The notes beneath the pieces were generated by a model. It searched no databases and was not told the origin of the DNA. It saw only the letters and a list, made by a program, of their open reading frames with translations. From the NCBI GenBank assembly GCA_900543705.1, contig UQSL01000028.1, positions 1 through 22,653 on the forward strand: a stretch of DNA of 22,653 nt. The letters are read 5' to 3'. This stretch comes from an uncultured Oscillospiraceae bacterium (GTDB lineage: Bacteria; Bacillota; Clostridia; Oscillospirales; Ruminococcaceae). A program made the translations under genes and the position numbers. Below are positions 15,645 to 22,653 of this stretch, one piece after another. Numbering within the stretch: the stretch's first letter is position 1; the number at the start of each line of letters is the position of its first letter.

Positions 15645-15707
15645 ATTGAAAAGCCTTCAATCGTTTTTCTATCTTACGATTGAAGGCTTTTCAATATCTA
15701 TTTTTTT
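15645..15707 (+). terminator. Long perfect hairpin, probable terminator of the DnaJ operon
   Basis: TTGAAAAGCCTTCAATCG (15646-15663) and its exact complement (15677-15694) form an 18-bp stem, 20 bp with the flanking a-t (15645/15695) and inner t-a (15664/15676) pairs, closing an 11-nt loop. A T-run (15701-15707) follows on the plus strand. It lies 205 nt after the membrane protein gene. It also sits 37 nt beyond the stop of the minus-strand flavoprotein relic. Confidence 0.6.
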
Positions 15708-15731
15708 CTGGAGCGGTTCAGGGGGCTTTGT

Positions 15732-16170
15732 TTATTCTGAGGACTGTAAAAGCAAATCAAGATGATACTGGATATTTTTCCAAGGCTGAATTTTCCATCC
15801 CCTGTGACCATACAAGGCACGCTCATGACCTGATATTTATCTTTCCATTCAGGAAAATGGTTTAAATCAAAGATTTCTGCCGTGACATTTGGACTGAGAG
15901 CGGCAATCCGCTGGGCGGCTGCCTCGAGTTCCAGAAAGGCCGCTCCGTTTTTGCAAAAACCGTGTTGAGCTGTGCCAGCATATCGTCGGAAAACAGCTTA
16001 TGTCCCCTGTTTTTGCCGTGGAGGACTTCTGGGCGGCATAGCGCTCAAGTTCAGTTGCCAGCACGCCGTTCCCCTACCTCGGTAACTACCCGTCTCAGGC
16101 TTTTGATACTGACGTCTCCTGTTGCATATAGACCCTCCACAACAGTTTGCCGGGATTTATCGATTACGCT
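15732..16170 (-). pseudogene. Thioredoxin-reductase/AhpF-like flavoprotein, 3' relic with several frameshifts
   Basis: Pieces in successive frames on the minus strand give the C-terminal end of an FAD-dependent TrxB-like reductase fused to a thioredoxin-fold tail: SVIDKSRQTVVEGLYATGDV with SIKSLRRVVTEV (the 'GLYATGDV' FAD signature), LATELERYAAQK, KLFSDDMLAQLNTVFAK, TAEIFDLNHFPEWKDKY with VMSVPCMV (the thioredoxin cis-Pro region), and finally NIQYHLDLLLQSSE with a stop at 15732-15734. At least four frame breaks are needed. The N-terminal FAD and NAD domains are gone, and the relic begins at the queA terminator. It is a decayed gene, not functional. Confidence 0.75.
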
Positions 16171-16171
16171 T

Positions 16172-16206
16172 AAAAACAGCAAAAGCGAAAATTACAGGGC
16201 TTTTGC
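16172..16206 (-). terminator. Terminator of queA
   Basis: GCAAAAGC (16179-16186) and GCTTTTGC (16199-16206) form an 8-bp stem with a 12-nt loop; on the minus strand TGTTTTT follows. It starts 28 nt after the queA stop. Confidence 0.65.
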
Positions 16207-16233
16207 GGGTTCGCTTCTGCTCAAAATTTTTTC

Positions 16234-17259
16234 TCATATCACGAGCATTGCATCCCCAAAGCTGTAAAAACGGTAGCGTTCCTGTACAGCCACCTGATAG
16301 GCGTGCATCGTATGCTCATAGCCTGCCAAAGCGGATACAAGCATAATCAGGGTACTCTCCGGCAGATGGAAATTGGTAATCAGGCAATCAAGCGCCTTGA
16401 ACTGGTAGCCCGGATAGATAAAAATGTCGGTATACCCCTCTGAAGCCTTGATACCTCCCTCTTTTTGTACAACGGATTCCAGCGTACGGCAACTGGTTGT
16501 ACCGACTGCAATGACTCGCTTGCCGTTTGCTTTTGCCTCGTTGATGGCGTCCGCTGTCTTCTGGGACATCTCATAGTGCTCGGTATGCATTTTATGGTCG
16601 GTGATCTCCTCCTCCTTGACCGGGCGGAAGGTACCGAGCCCGACATGCAGGGTGACAAATTCCACCTTCACGCCTTTTTCGCGTACTTTCTGCAAAAGCT
16701 CTTGGGTAAAATGAAGGCCCGCAGTAGGCGCGGCGCTGGAACCGAGCTCCCTTGCATAGACCGTCTGGTAACGGTCTTTATCCATCAATTTATGCGTAAT
16801 ATAATGTGGAAGGGGCATTTCTCCAATCTTATCCAGAACGTCAAAGAAGTTCCCCTCACACTCAAATTCTACGATGCGATTGCCCTCTTCGACGATTTCT
16901 CTAACGGTAGCGGTAAGCAGCCCGTCCCCAAAGACAAAGCGTGCCCCTACCCTTGCCTTTTTTCCAGGACGTACCAATACCTCCCAGCGATTTTGCCCCT
17001 TTTGCTCGAGCAAAAGCATTTCGATCTTGCCGTATGTCCCCTCTTTGATGCCGTACAATCTTGCCGGCATGACCTTGGAATCGTTGAGGACTAAGACATC
17101 GCCTTCATTTAGGAAGTCGATGATATCATAAAAATGCCGATGTGTAATTTCTCCAGTATTCTTGTCAAGAACCATCATTCTGGAGTGATCGCGTTGTTCG
17201 AGCGGGTCCTGAGCGATGAGCTCCTCGGGCAGTTCATAATAAAAATCTGTACGTTTCAT
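16234..17259 (-). CDS. queA: tRNA preQ1(34) S-adenosylmethionine ribosyltransferase-isomerase (341 aa)
   Basis: Transfers and isomerises the ribose of S-adenosylmethionine onto preQ1 at tRNA position 34, forming epoxyqueuosine in the queuosine pathway. Family hallmarks are the start FYYELPEELIAQDPLEQRDH with SRMMVL, the VLNDSKVMPARLYG segment, the AAPTAGLHFT loop, FVTLHVGLGTFRPV and the C-terminal ITNFHLPESTLIMLVSA. Full length and intact. Start ATG with AAGGTGG upstream. It is transcribed away from the lysine-riboswitch promoter and ends at a terminator next to the flavoprotein relic. No tgt or queG gene is adjacent. Confidence 0.97.
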   Translation of the reverse strand: MKRTDFYYELPEELIAQDPLEQRDHSRMMVLDKNTGEITHRHFYDIIDFLNEGDVLVLNDSKVMPARLYGIKEGTYGKIEMLLLEQKGQNRWEVLVRPGKKARVGARFVFGDGLLTATVREIVEEGNRIVEFECEGNFFDVLDKIGEMPLPHYITHKLMDKDRYQTVYARELGSSAAPTAGLHFTQELLQKVREKGVKVEFVTLHVGLGTFRPVKEEEITDHKMHTEHYEMSQKTADAINEAKANGKRVIAVGTTSCRTLESVVQKEGGIKASEGYTDIFIYPGYQFKALDCLITNFHLPESTLIMLVSALAGYEHTMHAYQVAVQERYRFYSFGDAMLVI

Positions 17260-17321
17260 GGCATTGCCACCTTTTCTTCATCTAATTTAACAGAACATTC
17301 CTGTTTTTTCGTTATTTTGAT

Positions 17322-17350
17322 TTGACATCATAGTAAACCAATGCTAAGAT
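17322..17350 (+). promoter_or_regulatory. Sigma-A promoter of the lysine biosynthesis operon
   Basis: TTGACA (17322-17327), 17-nt spacer, TAAGAT (17345-17350). The -35 is perfect. Transcription would begin shortly before the lysine riboswitch. Confidence 0.7.
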
Positions 17351-17370
17351 AGAACTACAAATTGAATAAA

Positions 17371-17541
17371 CAGATAGAGGCGCGTCTTTAATGATTATTC
17401 GGAAGTGAAATCGCCCATAGATTATTGATCTCCGTAAGAAAGGTAAAGTCGCCGAAGGGGACAGATTCGGCACCTGTCCATCCTGGTCTTAGGCTGAATA
17501 AGTTTATGACTGTCATCATTCAATATGATGAAGAGCTATCA
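17371..17541 (+). promoter_or_regulatory. Lysine riboswitch (L-box) controlling asd-dapA-dapB
   Basis: Conserved L-box elements in order are GATAGAGGCGCG (from 17373), AGAAAGGTAAAGTCGCCGAAG (split over 17437-17457), the CCTGTCC / GGTCTTAGGCTGAATAAG region and GAGCTATCATG (17533-17543). GATAG (17373-17377) pairs with CTATC (17536-17540) to close stem P1. Length about 170 nt fits the class. A terminator hairpin follows at 17600-17623, so lysine binding should stop transcription before asd. The exact ends are approximate. Confidence 0.9.
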
Positions 17542-17599
17542 TGTCAGGTTTTTGGCCTTTCGGTCAAAAGCGTCAATAACTCTATTATATTGCAAGGAC

Positions 17600-17625
17600 A
17601 GTCGGTTTTCAACCGACTTTTTTCT
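17600..17625 (+). terminator. Riboswitch-controlled terminator
   Basis: AGTCGGTT (17600-17607), loop TTC, AACCGACT (17611-17618), then a T-run to 17623. It lies between the lysine aptamer and asd and is the expected expression platform. Confidence 0.85.
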
Positions 17626-17681
17626 TTATTCAAGTTGTTTTTGTAAGTATGGAGAGTATAAGCACAAAGGAGATACGTATC

Positions 17682-18761
17682 ATGAAGCAGTATCGTGTTG
17701 GTATTGTCGGAGCAACCGGTATGGTCGGGCAGCGTTTTGCCACCATCCTTGCCGGGCACCCATGGTTTGAAGTAAAGGTATTGGCGGCAAGCCCCCGCTC
17801 GGCTGGAAAACGCTACGAAGAGGTAGTCGGTAGCAAGTGGTGCATGGAAGAGGAAATCCCGGCGTCCTTAAAAGATATGATCGTCATGGATGCGGCGGCA
17901 GACGTTGAAACAATCGCCTCCCTGGTGGATTTTGTTTTCTGCGCCGTGGATATGAAAAAAGAGGAAATTAAGGCTTTGGAGGAGCGCTATGCCAAGGCGG
18001 AATGCCCGGTTGTCTCAAACAACAGCGCGAACCGCCATACACCGGATGTTCCGATGGTCATTCCGGAACTCAACGCGGAACACATCGGCATTATTTCGGC
18101 GCAGAGAAAACGCCTTGGAACCAAACGCGGTTTTATCGCAGTCAAGTCGAATTGCTCCCTGCAAAGTTATGTTCCTGCGCTTTTCCCTCTCTCCAAGTTT
18201 GGAGTAAAAGATGTCCTCGTCTGCACCTATCAGGCGATTTCCGGCGCAGGCAAGACCTTTGAAACCTGGCCGGAGATGCTGGACAATGTCATTCCGTACA
18301 TCGGCGGGGAGGAAGAAAAAAGCGAACGAGAACCCCTGAAAATCTGGGGCAAGATTGAAGGCAGCGAGATTGTCCCGGCAAGCTCCCCGAACTTTACTGC
18401 GCAGTGCCTGCGTGTTCCGGTCTCCAACGGCCATATGGGTGCGGTATTCGTCCGTTTTGAGCACAAGCCGACGAGAGAAGAAATTCTCGAAACTTGGAGC
18501 AACTACCGTGGCAAGGCTCAGGAGCTTTCGCTCCCGAGTGCTCCAAAACAGTTTTTGCACTACTTTACTGAGGATGATATGCCGCAGACTCGCCTGAACC
18601 GGAATCTGGAGGGCGGAATGGCAATTTCCATCGGCAGGCTTAGAGAAGACACCCAGTATGATTATAAGTTTGTCTGTCTGTCACATAATACCCTGCGGGG
18701 TGCAGCCGGCGGGGCCGTTGAACTCGCAGAGCTGCTCTGCTCCCAAGGCTACATGGATTAA
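17682..18761 (+). CDS. asd: Aspartate-semialdehyde dehydrogenase (359 aa)
   Basis: Reduces L-aspartyl phosphate to aspartate semialdehyde with NADPH, the branch-point step to lysine, threonine and methionine. NADP-binding loop GATGMVGQ (residues 10-17), catalytic Cys158 in VKSNCSLQ and the acid/base His251 in VSNGHMG. The length and the SNCSLQ motif place it in the archaeal/fungal-like ASADH subtype rather than the usual short bacterial one. The frame is open 11 codons earlier, but the ATG at 17682 follows AAAGGAG at proper spacing, so it is the likely start. First gene after the lysine riboswitch, 15 nt before dapA. Confidence 0.95.
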   Translation: MKQYRVGIVGATGMVGQRFATILAGHPWFEVKVLAASPRSAGKRYEEVVGSKWCMEEEIPASLKDMIVMDAAADVETIASLVDFVFCAVDMKKEEIKALEERYAKAECPVVSNNSANRHTPDVPMVIPELNAEHIGIISAQRKRLGTKRGFIAVKSNCSLQSYVPALFPLSKFGVKDVLVCTYQAISGAGKTFETWPEMLDNVIPYIGGEEEKSEREPLKIWGKIEGSEIVPASSPNFTAQCLRVPVSNGHMGAVFVRFEHKPTREEILETWSNYRGKAQELSLPSAPKQFLHYFTEDDMPQTRLNRNLEGGMAISIGRLREDTQYDYKFVCLSHNTLRGAAGGAVELAELLCSQGYMD

Positions 18762-18776
18762 CTAGGAGGCTAGACT

Positions 18777-19667
18777 ATGAAAAAGAGATTGTTCACCGGT
18801 TCGGGCGTCGCCCTGATTACCCCGATGCATCCCGACGGTTCCATCAACTATGAAAAACTTAAAGAACTCATTGAGTTTCAAATAGCCGGGCATACCGACT
18901 GCATCCTGATTTGCGGTACTACCGGGGAGGCATCTACCTTTACCACCGCAGAGTATGAAAAAATTGTGGGCTTTACCTATGAAACGGTAGCAAAACGTGT
19001 CCCTGTCATGGCGGGAGCCGGAAGCAATAACACCGCCCACGCGGTGGAACTCTCCAAAATCGCCGCTTCCATCGGGGTGGAATCCCTACTTCAGGTAACC
19101 CCATATTACAACAAGACTTCTCAGGCAGGACTGATCAAGCATTTCACCACAATTGCAGATGCAACTTCCCTGCCGGTTTGCCTGTACAATGTACCGAGCC
19201 GTACCGGCGTCACTATTCAACCCCAGACCTTCGCTGAGCTGTGCAAGCACCCGAATATTGCAGCGGTCAAGGATGCGACCTATGACTTTGCGGCGACCGC
19301 AAAGACCATTTCTCTATGCGGGGAGGATTTGACCATCTACTCCGGCAATGACGATGTTGTCGTACCGCTGATGTCTATCGGCGCCAAGGGCGTCATTTCC
19401 GTACTGGCGAATATCGCGCCGCAGCAGACGCACGATATTACTCAGTATTGCCTGAACGGCGATTATCAGGCTGGGACTGAGCTTATGCTGGAAATGCTCC
19501 CTGTGATAAACACCCTATTCAGCGATGTCAACCCGATCCCGGTCAAGGAAGCCCTCAATCTGATGGGCTATGGGGTCGGTGAATGCCGCCTGCCGCTGGT
19601 CTCCATGTCGGAATCTGGGAGGGAAGCCCTTGCCGCTCAGCTCAAACAATCCGGGCTGATTCACTAA
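18777..19667 (+). CDS. dapA: 4-hydroxy-tetrahydrodipicolinate synthase (296 aa)
   Basis: Condenses aspartate semialdehyde with pyruvate, the first step committed to diaminopimelate and lysine. A TIM-barrel aldolase with Schiff-base Lys165 in AAVKDAT, Tyr137 in LYNVPSRTG and the pyruvate-binding GTTGE at residues 47-51. Full length. ATG with an AGGAGG ribosome site. It lies between asd and dapB in the riboswitch-controlled operon. Confidence 0.97.
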   Translation: MKKRLFTGSGVALITPMHPDGSINYEKLKELIEFQIAGHTDCILICGTTGEASTFTTAEYEKIVGFTYETVAKRVPVMAGAGSNNTAHAVELSKIAASIGVESLLQVTPYYNKTSQAGLIKHFTTIADATSLPVCLYNVPSRTGVTIQPQTFAELCKHPNIAAVKDATYDFAATAKTISLCGEDLTIYSGNDDVVVPLMSIGAKGVISVLANIAPQQTHDITQYCLNGDYQAGTELMLEMLPVINTLFSDVNPIPVKEALNLMGYGVGECRLPLVSMSESGREALAAQLKQSGLIH

Positions 19668-19714
19668 TCCCTACTCCACAGGGCATACTGATGTTTGAAG
19701 AAAGGCTGAACACT

Positions 19715-20467
19715 ATGACTCAAATCATTTTATCCGGATGCACCGGACATATGGGAAAGACAATCCGGGACTGCGTCTCCCAGCGTGAAGGCTGTGAAAT
19801 CGCCGCCGGATTTGGTATCGGGGAACACGACTGCACGTTCCCCGTCTACGCCAATCCTTCGGATTGCAAAGAGCAGGGCGATGTCATCATCGATTTTTCC
19901 AATCCAGCCCTGCTGACTTCCCTGCTTTGTTTCGCAAAGGAAAATAAGCTCCCGATCGTGTTGTGCACGACAGGGTTTTCCAAGGAACAAATAGCAGAAA
20001 TCCATGAGGCTTCCAAAGAGATTCCTGTCTTTTTCTCCGCGAATATGTCGCTTGGTATCAATCTGCTGGTGGAGCTTGCAAAAAAAGCGGCGAAAATCCT
20101 CTCCCCGACCTTTGACATTGAAATTATCGAGCGCCACCACAACCAGAAGGTAGATGCTCCAAGCGGTACTGCCCTGATGCTGGCAGACGCTATCAATGAA
20201 ACCCTCGACGGCGCCGACCACTATGTCTATGACCGGCACAGTGTCCGCCAAAAACGTGAAAAACATGAAATCGGCATCCACTCCATCCGCGGCGGCACGA
20301 TTGTCGGGGAGCATGAGGTGCTCTTTGCAGGCAACAACGAGATGCTCTCTTTGACCCATACGGCAACCTCCAAGGCGGTCTTTGCGGAGGGCGCCATCAA
20401 TGCGGCCGTATTTTTGACAAACCGTACGCCGGGGTTATATAATATGAAGGATATGATGGAAGAGTAA
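19715..20467 (+). CDS. dapB: 4-hydroxy-tetrahydrodipicolinate reductase (250 aa)
   Basis: Reduces the DapA product to tetrahydrodipicolinate with NAD(P)H. Nucleotide-binding loop GCTGHMGKTI (residues 8-17), and the active-site signature ERHHNQKVDAPSGTA with His141, His142 and Lys145. The reading frame stays open far upstream inside dapA, but the protein family begins at the ATG at 19715, with GAAAGG upstream; an ATG at 19691 is a weaker alternative. The usual family length is about 250 residues. Third gene of the lysine operon. Confidence 0.96.
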   Translation: MTQIILSGCTGHMGKTIRDCVSQREGCEIAAGFGIGEHDCTFPVYANPSDCKEQGDVIIDFSNPALLTSLLCFAKENKLPIVLCTTGFSKEQIAEIHEASKEIPVFFSANMSLGINLLVELAKKAAKILSPTFDIEIIERHHNQKVDAPSGTALMLADAINETLDGADHYVYDRHSVRQKREKHEIGIHSIRGGTIVGEHEVLFAGNNEMLSLTHTATSKAVFAEGAINAAVFLTNRTPGLYNMKDMMEE

Positions 20468-20482
20468 CGGAGGAATCGATAT

Positions 20483-20959
20483 ATGTATGGTGTTTCCAAG
20501 GCCAGTGCAACGGAATCCATCACTCTGGTGTCCTTTACCAAAGTACCCGCAGATTTTCTGCATATGTCCGGCTTTTTTGAAAAAGTTGCGGAGCATGGCG
20601 TCAATATCGACATGATTTCACAGACCGCTCCCCAGAGCGGCGCCATCAATATTTCCTTTACCGCCCCGGATAGGGATTTGCCGAAGCTGATGGAGCTCAT
20701 CGGGAGCTTTCGTAAGCAGCATCCGGAAATTCAGACCTTAGTGAGCAGCGGCAACGTGAAAATCTCCCTGTATGGAGATGAGATGCGCCATACTCCCGGT
20801 GTGGCGGCAAAGGCCATCAGTACGGTGTCCTCTGCAACGGATACGATTTACCTGATTACCACTTCGGAAATCGATATTTCCTTCCTGATTGCGGATGAAT
20901 CCCTGCCAAATGTTCAGGAGGCCATTGAGAAGGCGTTTGCTCTTAGCATGGAACAATAA
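20483..20959 (+). CDS. Stand-alone aspartokinase-type ACT-domain protein (158 aa)
   Basis: Two ACT domains like the regulatory C-terminus of aspartate kinase: residues about 12-75 (ITLVSFTKVPADFLHMSGFF, then EHGVNIDMISQTAP) and about 88-155 (GVAAKAISTVSSATDTIYLI followed by TTSEIDISFLI, the 'TSEI' lysine-site motif of aspartokinases). No kinase domain is present and the start has its own GGAGG ribosome site 9 nt upstream, so it is not a fragment. It starts 15 nt after dapB at the end of the lysine operon. It may bind lysine or threonine and modulate an aspartokinase encoded elsewhere; that is an inference from family and context. Confidence 0.85.
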   Translation: MYGVSKASATESITLVSFTKVPADFLHMSGFFEKVAEHGVNIDMISQTAPQSGAINISFTAPDRDLPKLMELIGSFRKQHPEIQTLVSSGNVKISLYGDEMRHTPGVAAKAISTVSSATDTIYLITTSEIDISFLIADESLPNVQEAIEKAFALSMEQ

Positions 20960-20961
20960 TC

Positions 20962-21018
20962 AAAACACCCCACCTGTTAAATAGTATATCATACTGTCTA
21001 ACAAAAGGGTGCAGTTCA
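20962..21018 (-). mobile_element. Solo left end of the same IS3-type element (copy C)
   Basis: Minus strand from 21018: TGAACTGCACCC, TTTTGTTAGACAG, then TATACTATTTAAC and GGGGTGTTTTG. It aligns along its length with the IS left end at 1237-1291. It stops just where the orfA ATG would be, 2 nt after the ACT gene stop codon. No transposase is left. Its internal inverted repeats may now help to end the dap transcript. Confidence 0.75.
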
Positions 21019-21064
21019 CTTTTTGCAGGGAGTGTTTCTCTCTGCTTCTGTACCAAATATTTAT

Positions 21065-21096
21065 ACAGCCCGGAGCAATCTGCTCCGGGCTGTTTG
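21065..21096 (-). terminator. 13-bp hairpin between dap operon and tyrS
   Basis: ACAGCCCGGAGCA (21065-21077), loop ATC, TGCTCCGGGCTGT (21081-21093). The stem is strong and GC-rich but T-runs on both sides are weak. It lies between two converging operons and probably ends tyrS and/or the lysine operon. Confidence 0.7.
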
Positions 21097-21106
21097 ATTG
21101 AAAAAT

Positions 21107-22333
21107 TTAATCTAAAGTTACTTTGTGGAACACTTTTTTACCTTTTTTAATGATAACGTGCCCTTTTCTAAAATCATCGGTTGTGACAGTTTTTTCAATA
21201 CCTTCGACTTTCTGGTCGTCAACAGAAATGCCGCCCTGTAAAATTAGGCGTCTTGCTTCTCCACGGGACGGGACGAGCTGAGCTTTCATCAGCAGGTCGA
21301 TGATACCGATACCATCCACTCCGATATCGGAAGCGGAGAGGAACGTAGTTGGCATGTCATCGGAGTGCGCGTTTTTTGCAAAGAGCGCACGTGCCGCTTC
21401 CATCGCCTTGTTTGCCTCTTCTGGACCGTGAACCAGCTTTGTGACCTCATAGGCGAGGCGCTCTTTTGCCTGGTTGAGCTGCTGGCCTTCCCAACTTTCC
21501 ATTGCCTCAATCTCTTCGATGGGGACAAAGGTGATGAGCTTCAGGCAGTTGATGACGTCGTCATCACTGACATTTCTCCAGTACTGGAAGAATTCATAGG
21601 GAGAGGTTTTCTCCGGATCAAGCCAGACGGCGCCGCCCTCGGTTTTCCCCATCTTTTTGCCTTCTTTAGTGGTCAGGAGCGTAAAAGTCATGCCATAAGC
21701 TTCCTTGTGCTCTGCCCGGCGAATCAGCTCAATACCGCCGATGATGTTCGCCCACTGGTCGTTGCCGCCAAGCTCGAGCATACAGCCGTAATCCCGGTAA
21801 AGCTTGAGGAAGTCGTAGCTCTGCATAAGCATGTAGTTGAATTCCAGAAAGGTGAGCCCTTTTTCCATCCTGGACTGGAAACACTCCGCGGTAAGCATCT
21901 TGTTGACTGTGAAATGGACGCCGACTTCCCTCAGGAAATCGAGATAGTTGAGATTTAACAGCCAATCTCCGTTTTCTAGCATCATAGCCTTGCCGTCAGA
22001 GAAATCAACGAATTTGGACATCTGACGTTTGAAGCATTCAGCGTTGTGCTGAATCTCCTCTTTGGTGAGCATTTTGCGCATATCGGTTTTGCCTGTTGGG
22101 TCGCCGACCATAGTTGTACCGGTGCCAAGGAGAGCAATCGGCCGATGGCCGGCCCGCTGCATATGCGCCATAACCATCAGCTGGAGGAAGTGCCCGACAT
22201 GCAGGGAATCCGCCGTCGCGTCAAAGCCAATATAAAAAGTGACCTTCTCGGTTTCTAAAAGCTTCTTAATTTCTTCCTCATGTGTCATCTGCGCGATGAG
22301 TCCACGCCGTTTGAGTTCGTCAAATACGCTCAT
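21107..22333 (-). CDS. tyrS: Tyrosyl-tRNA synthetase (408 aa)
   Basis: Charges tRNA-Tyr with tyrosine. A class I synthetase: HIGH box as HVGH (residues 45-48), tyrosine-site residues in FYIGFDATADSLH, and KMSKS loop as KMGKT (227-231). The C-terminal S4 RNA-binding domain (about 345-408) includes VPSRGEARRLILQGGISVDD. The frame is open six codons upstream, but those codons form the purine-rich GGAAAGGAAG ribosome site, so MSVFDEL at 22333 is the likely start. It is preceded by a tyrosine T-box leader. Confidence 0.95.
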   Translation of the reverse strand: MSVFDELKRRGLIAQMTHEEEIKKLLETEKVTFYIGFDATADSLHVGHFLQLMVMAHMQRAGHRPIALLGTGTTMVGDPTGKTDMRKMLTKEEIQHNAECFKRQMSKFVDFSDGKAMMLENGDWLLNLNYLDFLREVGVHFTVNKMLTAECFQSRMEKGLTFLEFNYMLMQSYDFLKLYRDYGCMLELGGNDQWANIIGGIELIRRAEHKEAYGMTFTLLTTKEGKKMGKTEGGAVWLDPEKTSPYEFFQYWRNVSDDDVINCLKLITFVPIEEIEAMESWEGQQLNQAKERLAYEVTKLVHGPEEANKAMEAARALFAKNAHSDDMPTTFLSASDIGVDGIGIIDLLMKAQLVPSRGEARRLILQGGISVDDQKVEGIEKTVTTDDFRKGHVIIKKGKKVFHKVTLD

Positions 22334-22361
22334 TTTCTTCTTCCTTTCCATTTTTCAAAAT

Positions 22362-22399
22362 AAAAAGCCCTCTGCTTTGCATCGGGCAAAGCAGAGGGC
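22362..22399 (-). terminator. T-box-controlled terminator before tyrS
   Basis: GCCCTCTGCTTTGC (22367-22380) and GCAAAGCAGAGGGC (22386-22399) form a perfect 14-bp stem with a 5-nt loop and a T-run on the minus strand (22366-22362). Confidence 0.9.
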
Positions 22400-22635
22400 G
22401 AAAGAATTCGCGGTACCACCTCTGATTCATCGCTGAATTTACAAACAGCGACCTCACAGACACTAACATGCCTTTACGCGGTAACGTGCGCACACGGCAG
22501 AGCCTACTAAAATTTCTCGTTCGGTCTGCGGCTCAAAGAGGTATTCAGCCGGAACACATCGCACCCTTTTCCACCAGCCAAGGGCTCTCTTTTGCCTGTT
22601 GTTCCGCTTACTTGTTCTTATCACAGCCGTTAAAT
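22362..22635 (-). promoter_or_regulatory. Tyrosine T-box leader of tyrS
   Basis: The T-box core AGGTGGTACCGCG is at 22421-22409 on the minus strand, just upstream of the terminator. In stem I, GGCTGAATACCTCTTTGAGCC presents a UAC codon (22543-22541) in the specifier bulge, which is tyrosine and matches the downstream gene. An AACAAGTAAG segment near 22615 fits the AGTA element near the base of stem I. Uncharged tRNA-Tyr should stabilise the antiterminator and switch tyrS on. The upstream limit is approximate and the promoter lies at or beyond the window end. Confidence 0.9.
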
Positions 22636-22653
22636 GAGGGTATATCGAAAATT

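Larger units (their letters stand above)
15484..15720. repeat. 10-bp inverted repeats bounding a 237-bp segment
   Basis: TGAACCGCTC (15484-15493) and GAGCGGTTCA (15711-15720) are exact inverted copies. Between them lie the transposase-like fragment and the long hairpin. They may be the ends of a small element or a coincidence; no target duplication is evident. Confidence 0.3.

Noticed and set aside
1..22653. CRISPR array, tRNA, rRNA, phage or defence genes
   Set aside because: No regularly spaced repeats, no cloverleaf or rRNA sequence, and no recognisable phage or defence proteins were seen.

Overview
The window looks like a chromosomal segment of a low- to mid-GC Gram-positive anaerobe of class Clostridia, probably Oscillospirales (Ruminococcaceae-like). 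The signs are strong AGGAGG-type ribosome sites with frequent TTG/GTG starts, sigma-A promoters, a tyrosine T-box, a lysine riboswitch, the DUF5685-DnaJ gene pair and a DUF6774 mini-gene. The taxon is an inference. No rRNA, tRNA or CRISPR array was seen.

Layout. (1) 1-1291: a small island with a cupin gene and a DUF6774 mini-gene, bracketed by two decayed pieces of the same IS3-type insertion sequence that share a 44-bp direct repeat. (2) 1307-4912, minus strand: promoter, MoxR-type AAA ATPase, DUF58 protein and a membrane DUF4129 protein. This is the cluster that normally accompanies a transglutaminase-like protein, but none is present, and an IS end lies 15 nt after the last stop codon. (3) 4958-7756, minus: AI-2E-family membrane protein and patatin-like phospholipase in one operon. 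(4) 7822-10230, minus: S9 peptidase preceded by a small frameshifted gene, behind a strong promoter whose -10 box lies in a perfect palindrome. (5) 10399-13135, minus: CTP synthase (pyrG) with two tandem terminators, a 5'-truncated ACT-domain relic, and the manganese exporter mntP. (6) 13198-15440, plus: promoter, 31-aa membrane peptide, DUF5685 protein, DnaJ-domain protein with a Cys-rich tail, and a small integral membrane protein. (7) 15441-16233: a decay zone with a transposase-like fragment, a 20-bp-stem hairpin and a heavily frameshifted 3' end of a thioredoxin-reductase-like flavoprotein. (8) 16234-17259, minus: queA. (9) 17322-20959, plus: lysine riboswitch controlling asd-dapA-dapB plus a stand-alone aspartokinase-type ACT regulatory protein, i.e. 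the aspartate-semialdehyde to tetrahydrodipicolinate branch of lysine/diaminopimelate synthesis. A solo IS end follows. (10) 21107-22653, minus: tyrS under a T-box leader with a UAC (Tyr) specifier.

Most of the window is ordinary core metabolism with clear regulatory RNA. The less ordinary parts are the IS relics at three sites, the three decayed genes (ACT relic, flavoprotein relic, frameshifted gene upstream of the peptidase), the palindromic promoter of the peptidase operon, and the incomplete MoxR-DUF58-DUF4129 cluster. I did not find convincing evidence of a wholly new defence or mobile system.
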